Positions 1 to 7,920 of a stretch of DNA of 64,000 nt are shown one piece after another; within the stretch, counting starts at the first letter, position 1, and every line of letters starts with the position of its first letter. The stretch spans positions 124,001 to 188,000 of the forward strand of contig CAIQIR010000079.1 in NCBI GenBank assembly GCA_903871875.1, given 5' to 3'. The notes beneath the pieces are model-generated. The model searched no databases. It was not told the origin of the DNA and saw only the letters and a program-made list of their open reading frames with translations. The translations under genes and the position numbers were made by a program. This DNA is from an uncultured Schlesneria sp. Its GTDB lineage: Bacteria; Planctomycetota; Planctomycetia; Planctomycetales; Planctomycetaceae.

Positions 1-278
1 ATTGCGACCCCTCTCGGAACAGGTTGCGATACAGAATCGACATCGCCCGAATCAGCATTTGACTGCTGGTTCATTTGCCACATCGTCTACTCGTCCGTCC
101 TGTCGAATCCCTTCTGACTTGCCTTGTGACACGTTTTCCCGTCGACCTGTGCATCCGTTTCCAGTTACAATCTTCCGCGGTACAATTGGGGTTCTCGCGA
201 ACTCCCCCCCGCGACAGTTCTGTAACTGAAGTCATCGTGGCACCTTGGTCTGCTCTTCTCTTTTCGGAAGGAACTGCG

Positions 279-1223
279 TTGCATCTTTGGCAAATCCGGC
301 ATATTCCGAATCTTCGACAAACTTTGCTTAAATTCACGTTTGTTACGGCTGCCTGCGTGGCGGCGGCCATAACGCTATTGCCAACAACACGTTTCGTTGC
401 GGGGCAAACTGCAGAGGCCACAAAAGAGCCGGCAATTGGCGGCACAAAGGCCGCGCAGGCGTCGGAATTCTTTGAGAAGGTTCGGCAGGAACTACCGAAG
501 CATCAATCCATTAAGGCGGAATTGACCCAGTTGGTGTCGATTGGTGACCAGCAGTTCAAAATCGGCGGAGAGTATCTCTCGTCTGGGGCAAAATTGCTGC
601 TCAACTATTCGATGACCCCAGATCAAGGGGCCAAATGCGAGATGGTGGAAGTCTGCGACGGTAAAGAGCTGTGGACACTGTTATCGCTGCCTGATTCGAA
701 ACGGGTCACGCATCGTAACGTTCAACAGATTCTGGCCGCGGCAGTCGTCGCGAACAAAAACAAAGTTCCGGAAGCCACCGTGAATCTGGAACTGGGAATG
801 GGAGGCCTCGTCGCCCTGCTCGCTTCGCTCGAACGCACGATGGTTTTTGAGGGGATGAAAGAAGAAGGGTCTGGCGGGCATTCTCGAATGATCATTCAAG
901 GCCGCTGGAAGCCTGAGTTTGCCCAGAGGTTTCCCAAAGATAAGGGCGATGCGTTGCCCGCGTATATTCCCGATCTGGTACGAATCTTTGTTAATACACA
1001 GACACTTTTTCCGGAGAAGATTCTGTACGTCAAGAAACAGCCGCAGAAAAAGCAGTTTCGAGCGCTCGTGAGTCTTGAATTTCGCAATGTCGAATTCGAT
1101 CTTCCCGTCGACGAAAAAGCATTTGTGTTTGTGATTCCTGAAGGAACCGTTCCTGAGGATGTGACAAAGTTCTATCTCGATCGATTGGCTGTTCCCGAAT
1201 CGCAGCCGCCAGCGGCGAACTAG
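279..1223 (+). CDS. Secreted protein of unknown function (LolA/DUF2092-like)
   Basis: About 314 residues from a TTG at 279, which has GGAAGGA six to seven bases upstream; an in-frame open stretch continues back to 75 but looks non-coding. The N-terminus has a basic stretch and a hydrophobic segment (roughly residues 17-40, ending near VAGQ) that reads as a signal peptide or anchor. The mature part contains alternating hydrophobic strands (for example KAELTQLV, AKLLLNYSM, ELWTLLSL), the pattern of outer-membrane-lipoprotein carrier-like beta folds that are common in planctomycete secreted proteins of this size. No catalytic motif is visible. It lies 52 bases before hemH on the same strand. The family name is an inference from pattern only; treat it as a hypothetical exported protein. 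Confidence 0.6.
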   Translation: MHLWQIRHIPNLRQTLLKFTFVTAACVAAAITLLPTTRFVAGQTAEATKEPAIGGTKAAQASEFFEKVRQELPKHQSIKAELTQLVSIGDQQFKIGGEYLSSGAKLLLNYSMTPDQGAKCEMVEVCDGKELWTLLSLPDSKRVTHRNVQQILAAAVVANKNKVPEATVNLELGMGGLVALLASLERTMVFEGMKEEGSGGHSRMIIQGRWKPEFAQRFPKDKGDALPAYIPDLVRIFVNTQTLFPEKILYVKKQPQKKQFRALVSLEFRNVEFDLPVDEKAFVFVIPEGTVPEDVTKFYLDRLAVPESQPPAAN

Positions 1224-1275
1224 TTTCTTCTGATGTGTTACCGGCCGGTCCGTCGTTTGATCTCAGGAATTCTTT

Positions 1276-2322
1276 GTGCCTGTCGCTGACAATCTCCGCT
1301 ATGATGCCGTGTTGATCGTTTCATTCGGAGGGCCTGAAAAGCGAGAGGACGTGATTCCGTTTCTGGAAAATGTCTTGCGTGGCAAGCCGGTTCCCCGATC
1401 ACGCCTGCTCGAGGTGGCCGAACACTATTACCATTTTGATGGTATCAGCCCGATCAATGATCAAGTTCGCGAGTTGATCGCGGCACTGCGAGGTGAACTC
1501 GATCGATCGCAGATTTCGCTGCCGATCTATTGGGGCAATCGCAACTGGAATCCCATGTTGGCAGACACGCTGCGCCAAATGGAACGCGATGGAATTCGCC
1601 GTGCATTGGCTTTCATGACGTCGGCCTTCAGTTCTTATTCCGGCTGCCGACAATATCGCGAGAATGTCGATCAGGCCCGGCAGGAAGTGGGCGCGGGTGC
1701 TCCGCAAATCGATAAGCTAAGGATGTTTTACAACCATCCCGGTTTTATCGCGGCGAATGTGGACCGAATTCGCGCGGCTTTCGAACAGCTTTCGCCGGAG
1801 GCCCGGCCGGCCGCGCGGATCGCCTTTACGGCTCATAGCATTCCGCTGTCGATGTCGACAAATTGCCGCTATGTTCAGCAACTGGAGGAATGTTGTCGAC
1901 TGGTCGCAGAGACGCTGCAAATCTCCGCCGATCGCTGGCAATTGGTTTATCAGAGTCGAAGTGGTCGTCCAGGCGATCCCTGGTTGGAACCCGACATTAG
2001 CGACCACCTGCGAGAAATTCACGCGGCGGGAACTAAGTCGGTGGTAATCGCGCCGATCGGCTTTATTTCGGATCATATGGAAGTCAAATTCGATCTGGAT
2101 GAAGAGGCTCGGGAAATTTGTGACGAGCTGGGGATGGCAATGTCGCGTGCCGCCACCGTGGGCTCCCATCCCGTCTTCGTCGAGTGCATTCGCGAACTGA
2201 TCGAAGAACGGCAGGGTCTGCGTGACGAACGTCGTGCCATCGGGCGATTCGGTCCCAATCATGATGTCTGCCCGGCTGATTGTTGCCTGTACTCTATCCC
2301 ACAACGCCCCACTGCTCCGTAG
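1276..2322 (+). CDS. hemH: Ferrochelatase (HemH/CpfC family)
   Basis: 348 residues, GTG start with AGGA eight bases upstream. The protein inserts Fe2+ into the porphyrin ring at the end of haem synthesis. Visible family motifs: VLIVSFGGPE at the N-terminus, GISPIND near residue 57-62, TAHSIP with the conserved His187, YQSRSG and WLEPD, and the FISDHMEVKFDLD block with the conserved Glu269. The length fits bacterial ferrochelatases. Whether it uses protoporphyrin IX or coproporphyrin III cannot be told by eye. The C-terminus carries CPADCC, a cysteine cluster of the sort that binds [2Fe-2S] in some bacterial ferrochelatases; a cluster here is only a guess. The glycosyltransferase gene follows after 115 bases. 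Confidence 0.95.
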   Translation: MPVADNLRYDAVLIVSFGGPEKREDVIPFLENVLRGKPVPRSRLLEVAEHYYHFDGISPINDQVRELIAALRGELDRSQISLPIYWGNRNWNPMLADTLRQMERDGIRRALAFMTSAFSSYSGCRQYRENVDQARQEVGAGAPQIDKLRMFYNHPGFIAANVDRIRAAFEQLSPEARPAARIAFTAHSIPLSMSTNCRYVQQLEECCRLVAETLQISADRWQLVYQSRSGRPGDPWLEPDISDHLREIHAAGTKSVVIAPIGFISDHMEVKFDLDEEAREICDELGMAMSRAATVGSHPVFVECIRELIEERQGLRDERRAIGRFGPNHDVCPADCCLYSIPQRPTAP

Positions 2323-2437
2323 GCCGATCGGGACGAATGGGTGGAAAGGAGACCGGTTTGACAATCGTCAGTGCGATTTTTTCCCAGTCGACTGCTGTTG
2401 AACTCGCTGCTTCTTGTTGCCTTGGGGAGCTGTATTA

Positions 2438-3556
2438 ATGGGTTCAGGTGTGCCAATTCGCCTGGTCTTTTGTATCACCGAACTGGATCCCGGTGGTGCG
2501 GAACGAGCGTTGACACAACTGGTGTTGAATTTGAATCGCGCCGAGTGGGAACCGCATGTCATTTGCCTGGGGCCGCGCGGTCACTTTGCGGAAGTCTTGG
2601 AAGTCGCTCAAGTACCCGTCGTCTGTATGAACGCCCAGGGAATCCTCAGCCTGCCGCGAGTGTTCTATCAGTTAACTCGCGAGCTTCGTCGATTGCGACC
2701 AGCACTGATCCAGACGTTTCTGTTCCACGCCAATCTTCTTGGCCGATTTGCGGCTCGATTGGCCGGTGTGACTCCGGTGGTGTCAGGATTGCGCGTGGCC
2801 GAGCATCGCAGTCGCTGGTACGGACGGATCGATCGTTGGACGAATTTTCTGGTGGACATGAACGTCTGTGTCAGTCAGGGCGTGGCCGATTTTTCAGAGC
2901 GGATTGTTGGGCTCGAACATGACAAATTGGTAGTGATTCCCAACTCGGTGGATGTCGAACGATTTGCTCAAGCGCATCCTGCCGATTTGACATCGTTCGG
3001 GATTCCATCAGGTAGCCGCGTCTTGATCTCTATTGGTCGCCTGGAACGGCAAAAGGGATTCGACGTGCTGATCGACGCGGCGGCACGACTCAATCCGTTT
3101 CCTGATGACGTTCATTTCTTGATCGTCGGAGATGGCCCCGATAGAGACCTGTTGCGGGCTCGGGCCGAAGAGAAGATGCTGAACAAACGGATCCATTTTG
3201 TGGGCCGCCGTGATGATGTTCCAGAGCTTCTGGCGGCCTCGACAATGTTAGTTCTGTCCTCGCGCTGGGAGGGGATGCCCAACGTGGTTTTGGAAGCGAT
3301 GGCGGCGGGGCTGCCGGTCGTGGCAACACAGGTTGAGGGGATCGCCGAGCTGGTTCGTAATCGGATCACTGGGCTGACCGTATCACCTGAGCAACCAGCG
3401 GAACTGGCGACAGCAATACAGTCGCTATTGAGTGATCCTGATTTCTCTCGTTCCGCTAGTTACGAGTCGCAATCTATTGTGGGTAAGTGCTTTGCGTCGA
3501 GTGTAATGGCCGATTCCTATGCCCATCTCTATCGCCGATTGCTGCGTCTGGCGTGA
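2438..3556 (+). CDS. Glycosyltransferase family 4 (GT-B fold)
   Basis: 372 residues from ATG 2438, preceded by TTGGGGAGC; a TTG 24 bases upstream is less likely. Retaining GT-B glycosyltransferase of the GT4 type. The N-terminal domain has the acceptor-side loop LDPGGAER near residues 15-23; the C-terminal domain has IPNSVD, IGRLERQKG and the nucleotide-sugar binding EX7E motif in SRWEGMPNVVLEAM. Length is normal for the family. Neither donor sugar nor acceptor is indicated. It is cytoplasmic or peripheral, with no membrane helix. The neighbours (hemH, mraZ) are unrelated, so it may serve cell-surface polysaccharide or glycolipid synthesis; that is inference. Confidence 0.88.
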   Translation: MGSGVPIRLVFCITELDPGGAERALTQLVLNLNRAEWEPHVICLGPRGHFAEVLEVAQVPVVCMNAQGILSLPRVFYQLTRELRRLRPALIQTFLFHANLLGRFAARLAGVTPVVSGLRVAEHRSRWYGRIDRWTNFLVDMNVCVSQGVADFSERIVGLEHDKLVVIPNSVDVERFAQAHPADLTSFGIPSGSRVLISIGRLERQKGFDVLIDAAARLNPFPDDVHFLIVGDGPDRDLLRARAEEKMLNKRIHFVGRRDDVPELLAASTMLVLSSRWEGMPNVVLEAMAAGLPVVATQVEGIAELVRNRITGLTVSPEQPAELATAIQSLLSDPDFSRSASYESQSIVGKCFASSVMADSYAHLYRRLLRLA

Positions 3557-3743
3557 ATCTCAAGACGGATTTCGTTGAACGGCGCGCTCGCGATTTCGTT
3601 CCCACCAGCCAATTCATTTGGGCTTCATTTTTTTCACAAAATCGTAAGTCCATTAGCAGCTAGGGAGCTAGGACGGAGTCTTGGCTTGGAATGCGCTTCT
3701 CGACATCTTTCACGCTTGAACAACCGGCCAGCCTTGATACATT

Positions 3744-3787
3744 TGGGCCGCCGTGGGGGGAAGTGGGGGAGAGTGGTGGTAAATGGC
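3744..3787 (+). promoter_or_regulatory. Likely MraZ operator: 10-bp-spaced TGGG boxes over the mraZ RBS
   Basis: TGGG occurs at 3744, 3754 and 3764, TGGT at 3774 and TGGC at 3784, that is five boxes at an exact 10-base period, of which three are perfect. GTGGG at 3753 and 3763 extends two of them. Direct TGGG-type repeats spaced by 10 bases upstream of mraZ are the known binding sites of the MraZ protein (established for E. coli and Mycoplasma). The array covers the purine-rich ribosome binding site and runs into the start codon, so bound MraZ would block both promoter-proximal DNA and, in the DNA sense, the RBS region. Confidence 0.75.
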
Positions 3788-4208
3788 ACTGACGGGGACA
3801 TACCTCAGAACGTTGGACGACAAGCGTCGTTTGGCGGTGCCGAAGCGAGTCAAGGATGATTTCGCGGAAGACCATCTCGAAAGCCTCATGATCGCCCCAG
3901 GGACCGAGAAATCGTTGGTGGTGTATTCGCCGAAGGGTTTCGATCAATTCGCAGCCCGGTTATCGAGTGCGCCAGAACACCAGCGTTATTTGAGGTTGTT
4001 TTACGCGTCGGCCGAACGAGTGGAATTCGACAGTCAAAGCCGAGTTCGCATTCCCGACCGACTGGCCGACTATGCAGGTTTGAAACGCGACGTCTACCTT
4101 TTAGGGGTCCAGGATCACGCCGAACTTTGGGACAAGGAAGCGTGGGACGCATTTACTGCGACCCACACCCCGGAGTTCGACCAGCTGGCTCTTAAAGCGA
4201 TGTCATGA
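3783..4208 (+). CDS. mraZ: MraZ transcriptional regulator
   Basis: 141 residues, the normal MraZ length. MraZ forms ring-shaped oligomers of AbrB-type swapped-hairpin domains and represses its own promoter and, in many bacteria, the division/cell-wall gene cluster. The two tandem signature motifs are present: DDKRRLAVPKR near residues 12-22 and DSQSRVRIPDR in the second half. The ATG at 3783 follows a GGGGGAGAG purine tract. The usual partner rsmH (mraW) does not follow; instead about 640 non-coding bases lead to a DUF1501 gene, so this copy is separated from any division cluster, in line with the lack of FtsZ in planctomycetes (known of the phylum). Confidence 0.95.
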   Translation: MALTGTYLRTLDDKRRLAVPKRVKDDFAEDHLESLMIAPGTEKSLVVYSPKGFDQFAARLSSAPEHQRYLRLFYASAERVEFDSQSRVRIPDRLADYAGLKRDVYLLGVQDHAELWDKEAWDAFTATHTPEFDQLALKAMS

Positions 4209-4844
4209 GTTGAGGAGTCAAGAGCGATTCCGCTGGCAACCGGGCTACGCGGAACGGTCGGAAACGATGCCGACTATGGAAGGATGTGATGGAACTCGCG
4301 GCAGCGTATCATCACAGGTCATTCGCCCACCCCTGGCGCAGCCGCCGGGCGGAAAGGACGCCGCCCGCGGCGAATGGCTACTGTTCTTAAACATTCCCAC
4401 TCTCGACAGCGGATCTGCTGTATCGCGGAATGTTACTCTGGGAGGTGATGATGTCTTCGAAATGACGTCGTCTTGCCCCGTACCTAATTCGCTCTTCACC
4501 AGCTACCCAATTTTCGCGGCAATCTGAGTGTTACCTTCGGCGCATTTGCGATCACGAATCCGGAGTTCACGCCAACCACATATCGTCAATCCTGTGTTTG
4601 CGTCGCAGTTTGCGAGGATTGGAGTCTGACGTTGACCGGGGCAATGCGTTGAACTCACGCAGAGCGACTTGCCGAAATGGCGATTTTTTGGGGACCATTT
4701 TGTCGGTTGCGTGGAATTTCCCTGGCAGCGGAATTTCCACCCGTCGTGTCAGTTGCTTTGATAGACTGACGGCCGGTGAATTGGGGCCAGGAATTGTCGA
4801 TGGGAGTCGTCGACAGCGTCGAGGTTCAATAGAGCGAGATCGCG
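4209..4844. other. Long intergenic stretch with no supported gene
   Basis: About 636 bases between mraZ and the DUF1501 gene. Open frames here (for example 4210-4527) lack a ribosome binding site, conserved motifs and the codon pattern of the neighbours. I looked for the start of rsmH, which normally follows mraZ, and did not find it or a recognisable remnant. A short GC-rich imperfect inverted repeat lies near 4341-4372 (GCCGCCGGGCGG and CGCCGCCCGCGGCG). Nothing else is visible. Confidence 0.5.
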
Positions 4845-6251
4845 ATGTTCGGGAAGCATTTGATCAGACGACGCGATGTCTTGCGTGCCGGGGCAGTCAG
4901 TCTGTTGGGGCTGGATCTGCCGCAATGGTTTCAAATGAATCAGTTGGCTCGTGCCCAGGCGGCGGGCGAGGCGCTCGGACGTCCGCGGGCCAAAGCCTGC
5001 ATCTTTCTGTTCATGTGGGGTGGACCGGCTCATCAAGATACCTGGGACATGAAACCGACGGCGCCAGTGGAGTACCGCGGCGAGTTTCAGCCAATCGATA
5101 CCAAGGTTCCCGGTCTGCAAATCTGCGAACACCTGCCGCTGCTCGCGCAACGGGCGGACCGATTGGCTGTGATCCGTTCGATGACTCACGACGATGTTGA
5201 CCACACTTCGGCGACGCACTATCCGCTAACCGGTCGGGCGACACCACGGCGGGGTGGAACACTGGCGGAAGATTGGCCCAGCATTGGCTCGGTGATCTCA
5301 AAGTTGGGGCGAGGTCGGGGGCCCTTGCCTCCGTTCATTTCGATGATGCCGGTCGTTCCGGATGGTGGGCCGCGGTTTGTGGAATCATCGCATGGTCAGG
5401 GCGCTGGTTGGCTGGGGCCGACTCACGACCCGATGCGCATTGATGCTGACGGAAGCCAGCCGAATTACAGCGTTGGTGACTTCGCACTCCATGCCGATGT
5501 TCCAGAGTCACGGTCGAATGGACGTCGCGATTTGCTGGGTTCGATTGATCAGCAGTTGTGGCATCTGGAAGATGATCTTCGTGTCGTCGCTCGACGCAGC
5601 CATTACGAGCGAGCCTTTTCGCTGTTGTCGTCGCGGGGAGCCGTCGAAGCGTTTGATCTGAATCGCGAACCGCGAGCCGTGCGCGAGCGGTATGGGATGA
5701 ACATCCACGGTCAATCAGTCCTGCAGGCGCGTCGGCTGGTTGAAGCGGGGGTGCCCTTTGTCACAGTCTTTTGGCCGAATGACGGAATTACAAATGTCAG
5801 CGTGTACTGGGATACCCACAATCGAAATTTCATCGATTTGAAGACACGGTTGTGTCCGGTCACGGATCAGGCTTTCAGCGCGTTGCTCGATGATCTGGCC
5901 GAGCGAGGGATGTTAGACGAGACCCTCATTGTGTGGACCGGTGAGATGGGGCGTACGCCACGCGTGGGGCAAGGGGTCGTCGGTGGAGCGGGCGCTGGCC
6001 GCGATGGTCGCGATCATTGGGCCAGTTGTTTCACGTCGGTGCTGGCCGGCGGAGGAATTCAAGGAGGAGTCGTACACGGTTCCAGTGACCGATTCGCTGC
6101 CTATCCTGCGTCGTCGCCGACGTCCCCTCAGGATCTTGCTGCAACGATCTATCACTGTCTGGGGGTCAGCCCTGACTTGCAATTGCGGGACAATCTTGGC
6201 CGACCGTTGACGATTTGCGACGGCACACCCATCCAGCCGATTCTGGCTTAA
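4845..6251 (+). CDS. DUF1501 family protein with Tat-type leader
   Basis: 468 residues. DUF1501 proteins share the alkaline-phosphatase/sulfatase fold and are abundant in planctomycetes, where their substrates are unknown. The N-terminus has a twin-arginine-like leader (IRRRDVLRAGAV followed by a hydrophobic stretch). Family motifs: FLFMWGGPAHQDTWDMKP near residue 55, MTHDDVDHTSATHYPLTG near 112, WTGEMGRTPR near 365 and GRDHW about 20 residues later, all candidate metal or phosphate-type ligand positions. This copy is an orphan: the usual DUF1549/DUF1553 partner is not next to it, unlike the pair at 41.9-45.9 kb. The ribosome binding site is weak (GAGCGAGA). Confidence 0.88.
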   Translation: MFGKHLIRRRDVLRAGAVSLLGLDLPQWFQMNQLARAQAAGEALGRPRAKACIFLFMWGGPAHQDTWDMKPTAPVEYRGEFQPIDTKVPGLQICEHLPLLAQRADRLAVIRSMTHDDVDHTSATHYPLTGRATPRRGGTLAEDWPSIGSVISKLGRGRGPLPPFISMMPVVPDGGPRFVESSHGQGAGWLGPTHDPMRIDADGSQPNYSVGDFALHADVPESRSNGRRDLLGSIDQQLWHLEDDLRVVARRSHYERAFSLLSSRGAVEAFDLNREPRAVRERYGMNIHGQSVLQARRLVEAGVPFVTVFWPNDGITNVSVYWDTHNRNFIDLKTRLCPVTDQAFSALLDDLAERGMLDETLIVWTGEMGRTPRVGQGVVGGAGAGRDGRDHWASCFTSVLAGGGIQGGVVHGSSDRFAAYPASSPTSPQDLAATIYHCLGVSPDLQLRDNLGRPLTICDGTPIQPILA

Positions 6252-6258
6252 TCGGCCA

Positions 6259-6693
6259 TTACCGAGACATCATTTTCTGAGACGACGGTAATAGTCGCAG
6301 GCATTGGGCCATTTTGGCTTGCAGATCCCCCAACATTTCCTCGACACTCACAAGCGGGTCGGTGCGGCAAAGGTTCTCGATGTCATCTGCCGCTCGGCGA
6401 ATCGATTCCGCGCCCAACTCGCCTATCCGGCTTTTCATCACCTGAGCAATATTTGCCGTTTCTGAACGACCGCCAGGTGTCGTTGGTTCAGAAGCGTCGT
6501 CACCAGCGTGCTGAAACGTGCCTTCCAGATCGGTGAGCAATGAGTCCATGAACATCAAATCACCGCGACAGCGCTCAAGCAAATTGGTCAATTCGGTGGG
6601 GGGCGTCGAATGTGTTCCGTTTTGTCTCACTGACAATGCAAAATCGCTTCCTTTGAGCGGCTGTAGCGAGATCGAAGCGGTCTCAGAGTCCAT
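6259..6693 (-). CDS. Hpt-like protein with Gln at the phosphoacceptor position
   Basis: 144 residues, ATG preceded by GAAGG eight bases upstream. Residues about 34-110 align by eye with histidine phosphotransfer (Hpt) domains: LLERCRGD is the first-helix signature, and IAQVMKSRIGELGAE matches the active helix AHSLKGSAGNLGAE of true Hpt domains position for position. Q84 sits where the phosphorylated His should be, while the following Lys (K87), Gly and the LGAE turn are kept. It should therefore bind partners without taking part in phosphotransfer, or be a non-Hpt four-helix protein. It converges on the DUF1501 gene (8-base gap) and has no sensor kinase next to it. Function is inferred only. 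Confidence 0.6.
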   Translation of the reverse strand: MDSETASISLQPLKGSDFALSVRQNGTHSTPPTELTNLLERCRGDLMFMDSLLTDLEGTFQHAGDDASEPTTPGGRSETANIAQVMKSRIGELGAESIRRAADDIENLCRTDPLVSVEEMLGDLQAKMAQCLRLLPSSQKMMSR

Positions 6694-6988
6694 AGATCGG
6701 CCTTCAACTCAATACTGACGAAATTTCTTTCGAGATCATGTCACAGGGAACATCGGAATTCCTGAGGCTCGCTCAAGATCAGGAAAAACCCTAGACAGTC
6801 GATCGTTAGCCCTTATTTGGCTATGCTTTTGATGCACTGAATCGACAGGGTTGTCGCCAAGACAGGCTGACTATTTTTCGCCGCCGTCGCGATGCATTTG
6901 CATTCATGCCAAACCGGTTTGATCGCATTAGTAAGACGGCCCAAATGAACTTGCTCGGCCAGAATTTTGAATTGCGGGAGAGATCAGA

Positions 6989-7408
6989 ATGACTGACCCA
7001 ACGCCTTGGTATCACGAAGGGTTACGCTTCAACTGTACCCAGTGTGGAAACTGTTGTACGGGAGGACCTGGCGTCGTCTGGGTCACCGAAGAGGAAATCA
7101 AGGCCATCGCCGAATTTCGGGGGCTGTCCTTGGGTGAAATGAGGATCAATCACACCAGGCTGGTCGCGGGGCGGGTGTCGTTACGTGAATTCGCTAACGG
7201 AGACTGCACGTTTTTGGACGGACGTACCCGCAGATGTACTATTTACCCCGTTCGGCCGGTTCAATGCCGCACGTGGCCATTTTGGAATTCCAACTTGGAA
7301 ACCCCGACGACCTGGCAACGAGCTCGGGCGATTTGCCCTGGGATGGATCAAGGTGATTTGGTTCAGTTGGAGGTGATCCAGCAGCAAGCGGCCATTATCG
7401 ACATTTGA
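6989..7408 (+). CDS. YkgJ-family cysteine cluster protein
   Basis: 139 residues, ATG preceded by GGGAGAGA. The CxxCxxCC signature occurs as CTQCGNCC (Cys16, 19, 22, 23), followed by a second half with GDCTFLDG, RRCTIYPVRPVQCRTWPFW and a final Cys in AICPG. This is the UPF0153/YkgJ type, thought to bind zinc or an iron-sulfur cluster; no reaction is established for the family. It is cytoplasmic, a single gene between two minus-strand genes. Length is at the short, normal end of the family. Confidence 0.85.
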   Translation: MTDPTPWYHEGLRFNCTQCGNCCTGGPGVVWVTEEEIKAIAEFRGLSLGEMRINHTRLVAGRVSLREFANGDCTFLDGRTRRCTIYPVRPVQCRTWPFWNSNLETPTTWQRARAICPGMDQGDLVQLEVIQQQAAIIDI

Positions 7409-7479
7409 ACAAGCCAACCTGCCTCGTCAGCGAGCCGCGAGATTTGCGGGCGATATTCGGCGAGCGTCCCACAAAAGAA

Positions 7480-7737
7480 TTAACCCCGGTGGCGAGTCGA
7501 ATTTCCGACGACGACTTCCAGTTCATTCATGATTCGTCGGACGCCGCTGATGTTTCGCAGTGACTCTTGGGCCATCTGCTTTTGATAATACGTTCTTACC
7601 GAGCCCTTCAAGACGACGTCCTGGTCCACAATCTCACAGCGAACGTCTCGTTTTCCCAGATACGGATTACGAGAAAGGACGAAGTGGACGCGATGTTCCA
7701 GGTCATGAGCTTCGTGGAATTGGTATTTGACTGACAT
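7480..7737 (-). CDS. Small BON-domain protein
   Basis: 85 residues. The BON signature is visible: VHFVLSRNPYLGKRDVRCEIVDQDVVLKGSV with two strands, then QKQMAQESLRNISGVRRIMNELEV, the helix-strand second half. BON domains bind phospholipid or other envelope ligands. There is no signal peptide, so it is either cytoplasmic or attached to a partner. The ribosome binding site is weak. It is the last gene of the minus-strand run dioxygenase, EF-hand, csrA, FtsK-like. A second, exported BON protein is at 29.2 kb. Confidence 0.8.
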   Translation of the reverse strand: MSVKYQFHEAHDLEHRVHFVLSRNPYLGKRDVRCEIVDQDVVLKGSVRTYYQKQMAQESLRNISGVRRIMNELEVVVGNSTRHRG

Positions 7738-7920
7738 GATGCGGAATCATTTCTGTCCTGAAAAAACGTCCGCGCGTCCAACCTGAAATTCGGTGGCGAC
7801 CGCACAGGTTGGTTCATCGTCGTCAAGCGGAGAGTGGCTGTAACCGGAAGCGTAAATGGGGACAGATCGGCGAAAACTGCGACCAGTCTTCTCGGTTTCT
7901 CCGAAAATGCGGAGAAGTCG

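Noticed and set aside
1-278. Short frames at the left edge (2-229 and 71-445 minus)
   Set aside because: No support in motifs or translation signals; the first believable start is TTG 279.
4210-4527. 105-codon frame after mraZ, considered as an rsmH remnant
   Set aside because: No SAM-binding motif or rsmH-like sequence in any frame; composition looks random.
4598-5200. 200-codon plus-strand open frame over the DUF1501 start
   Set aside because: It has no family motif or ribosome binding site, and its second half overlaps the well-supported DUF1501 frame.
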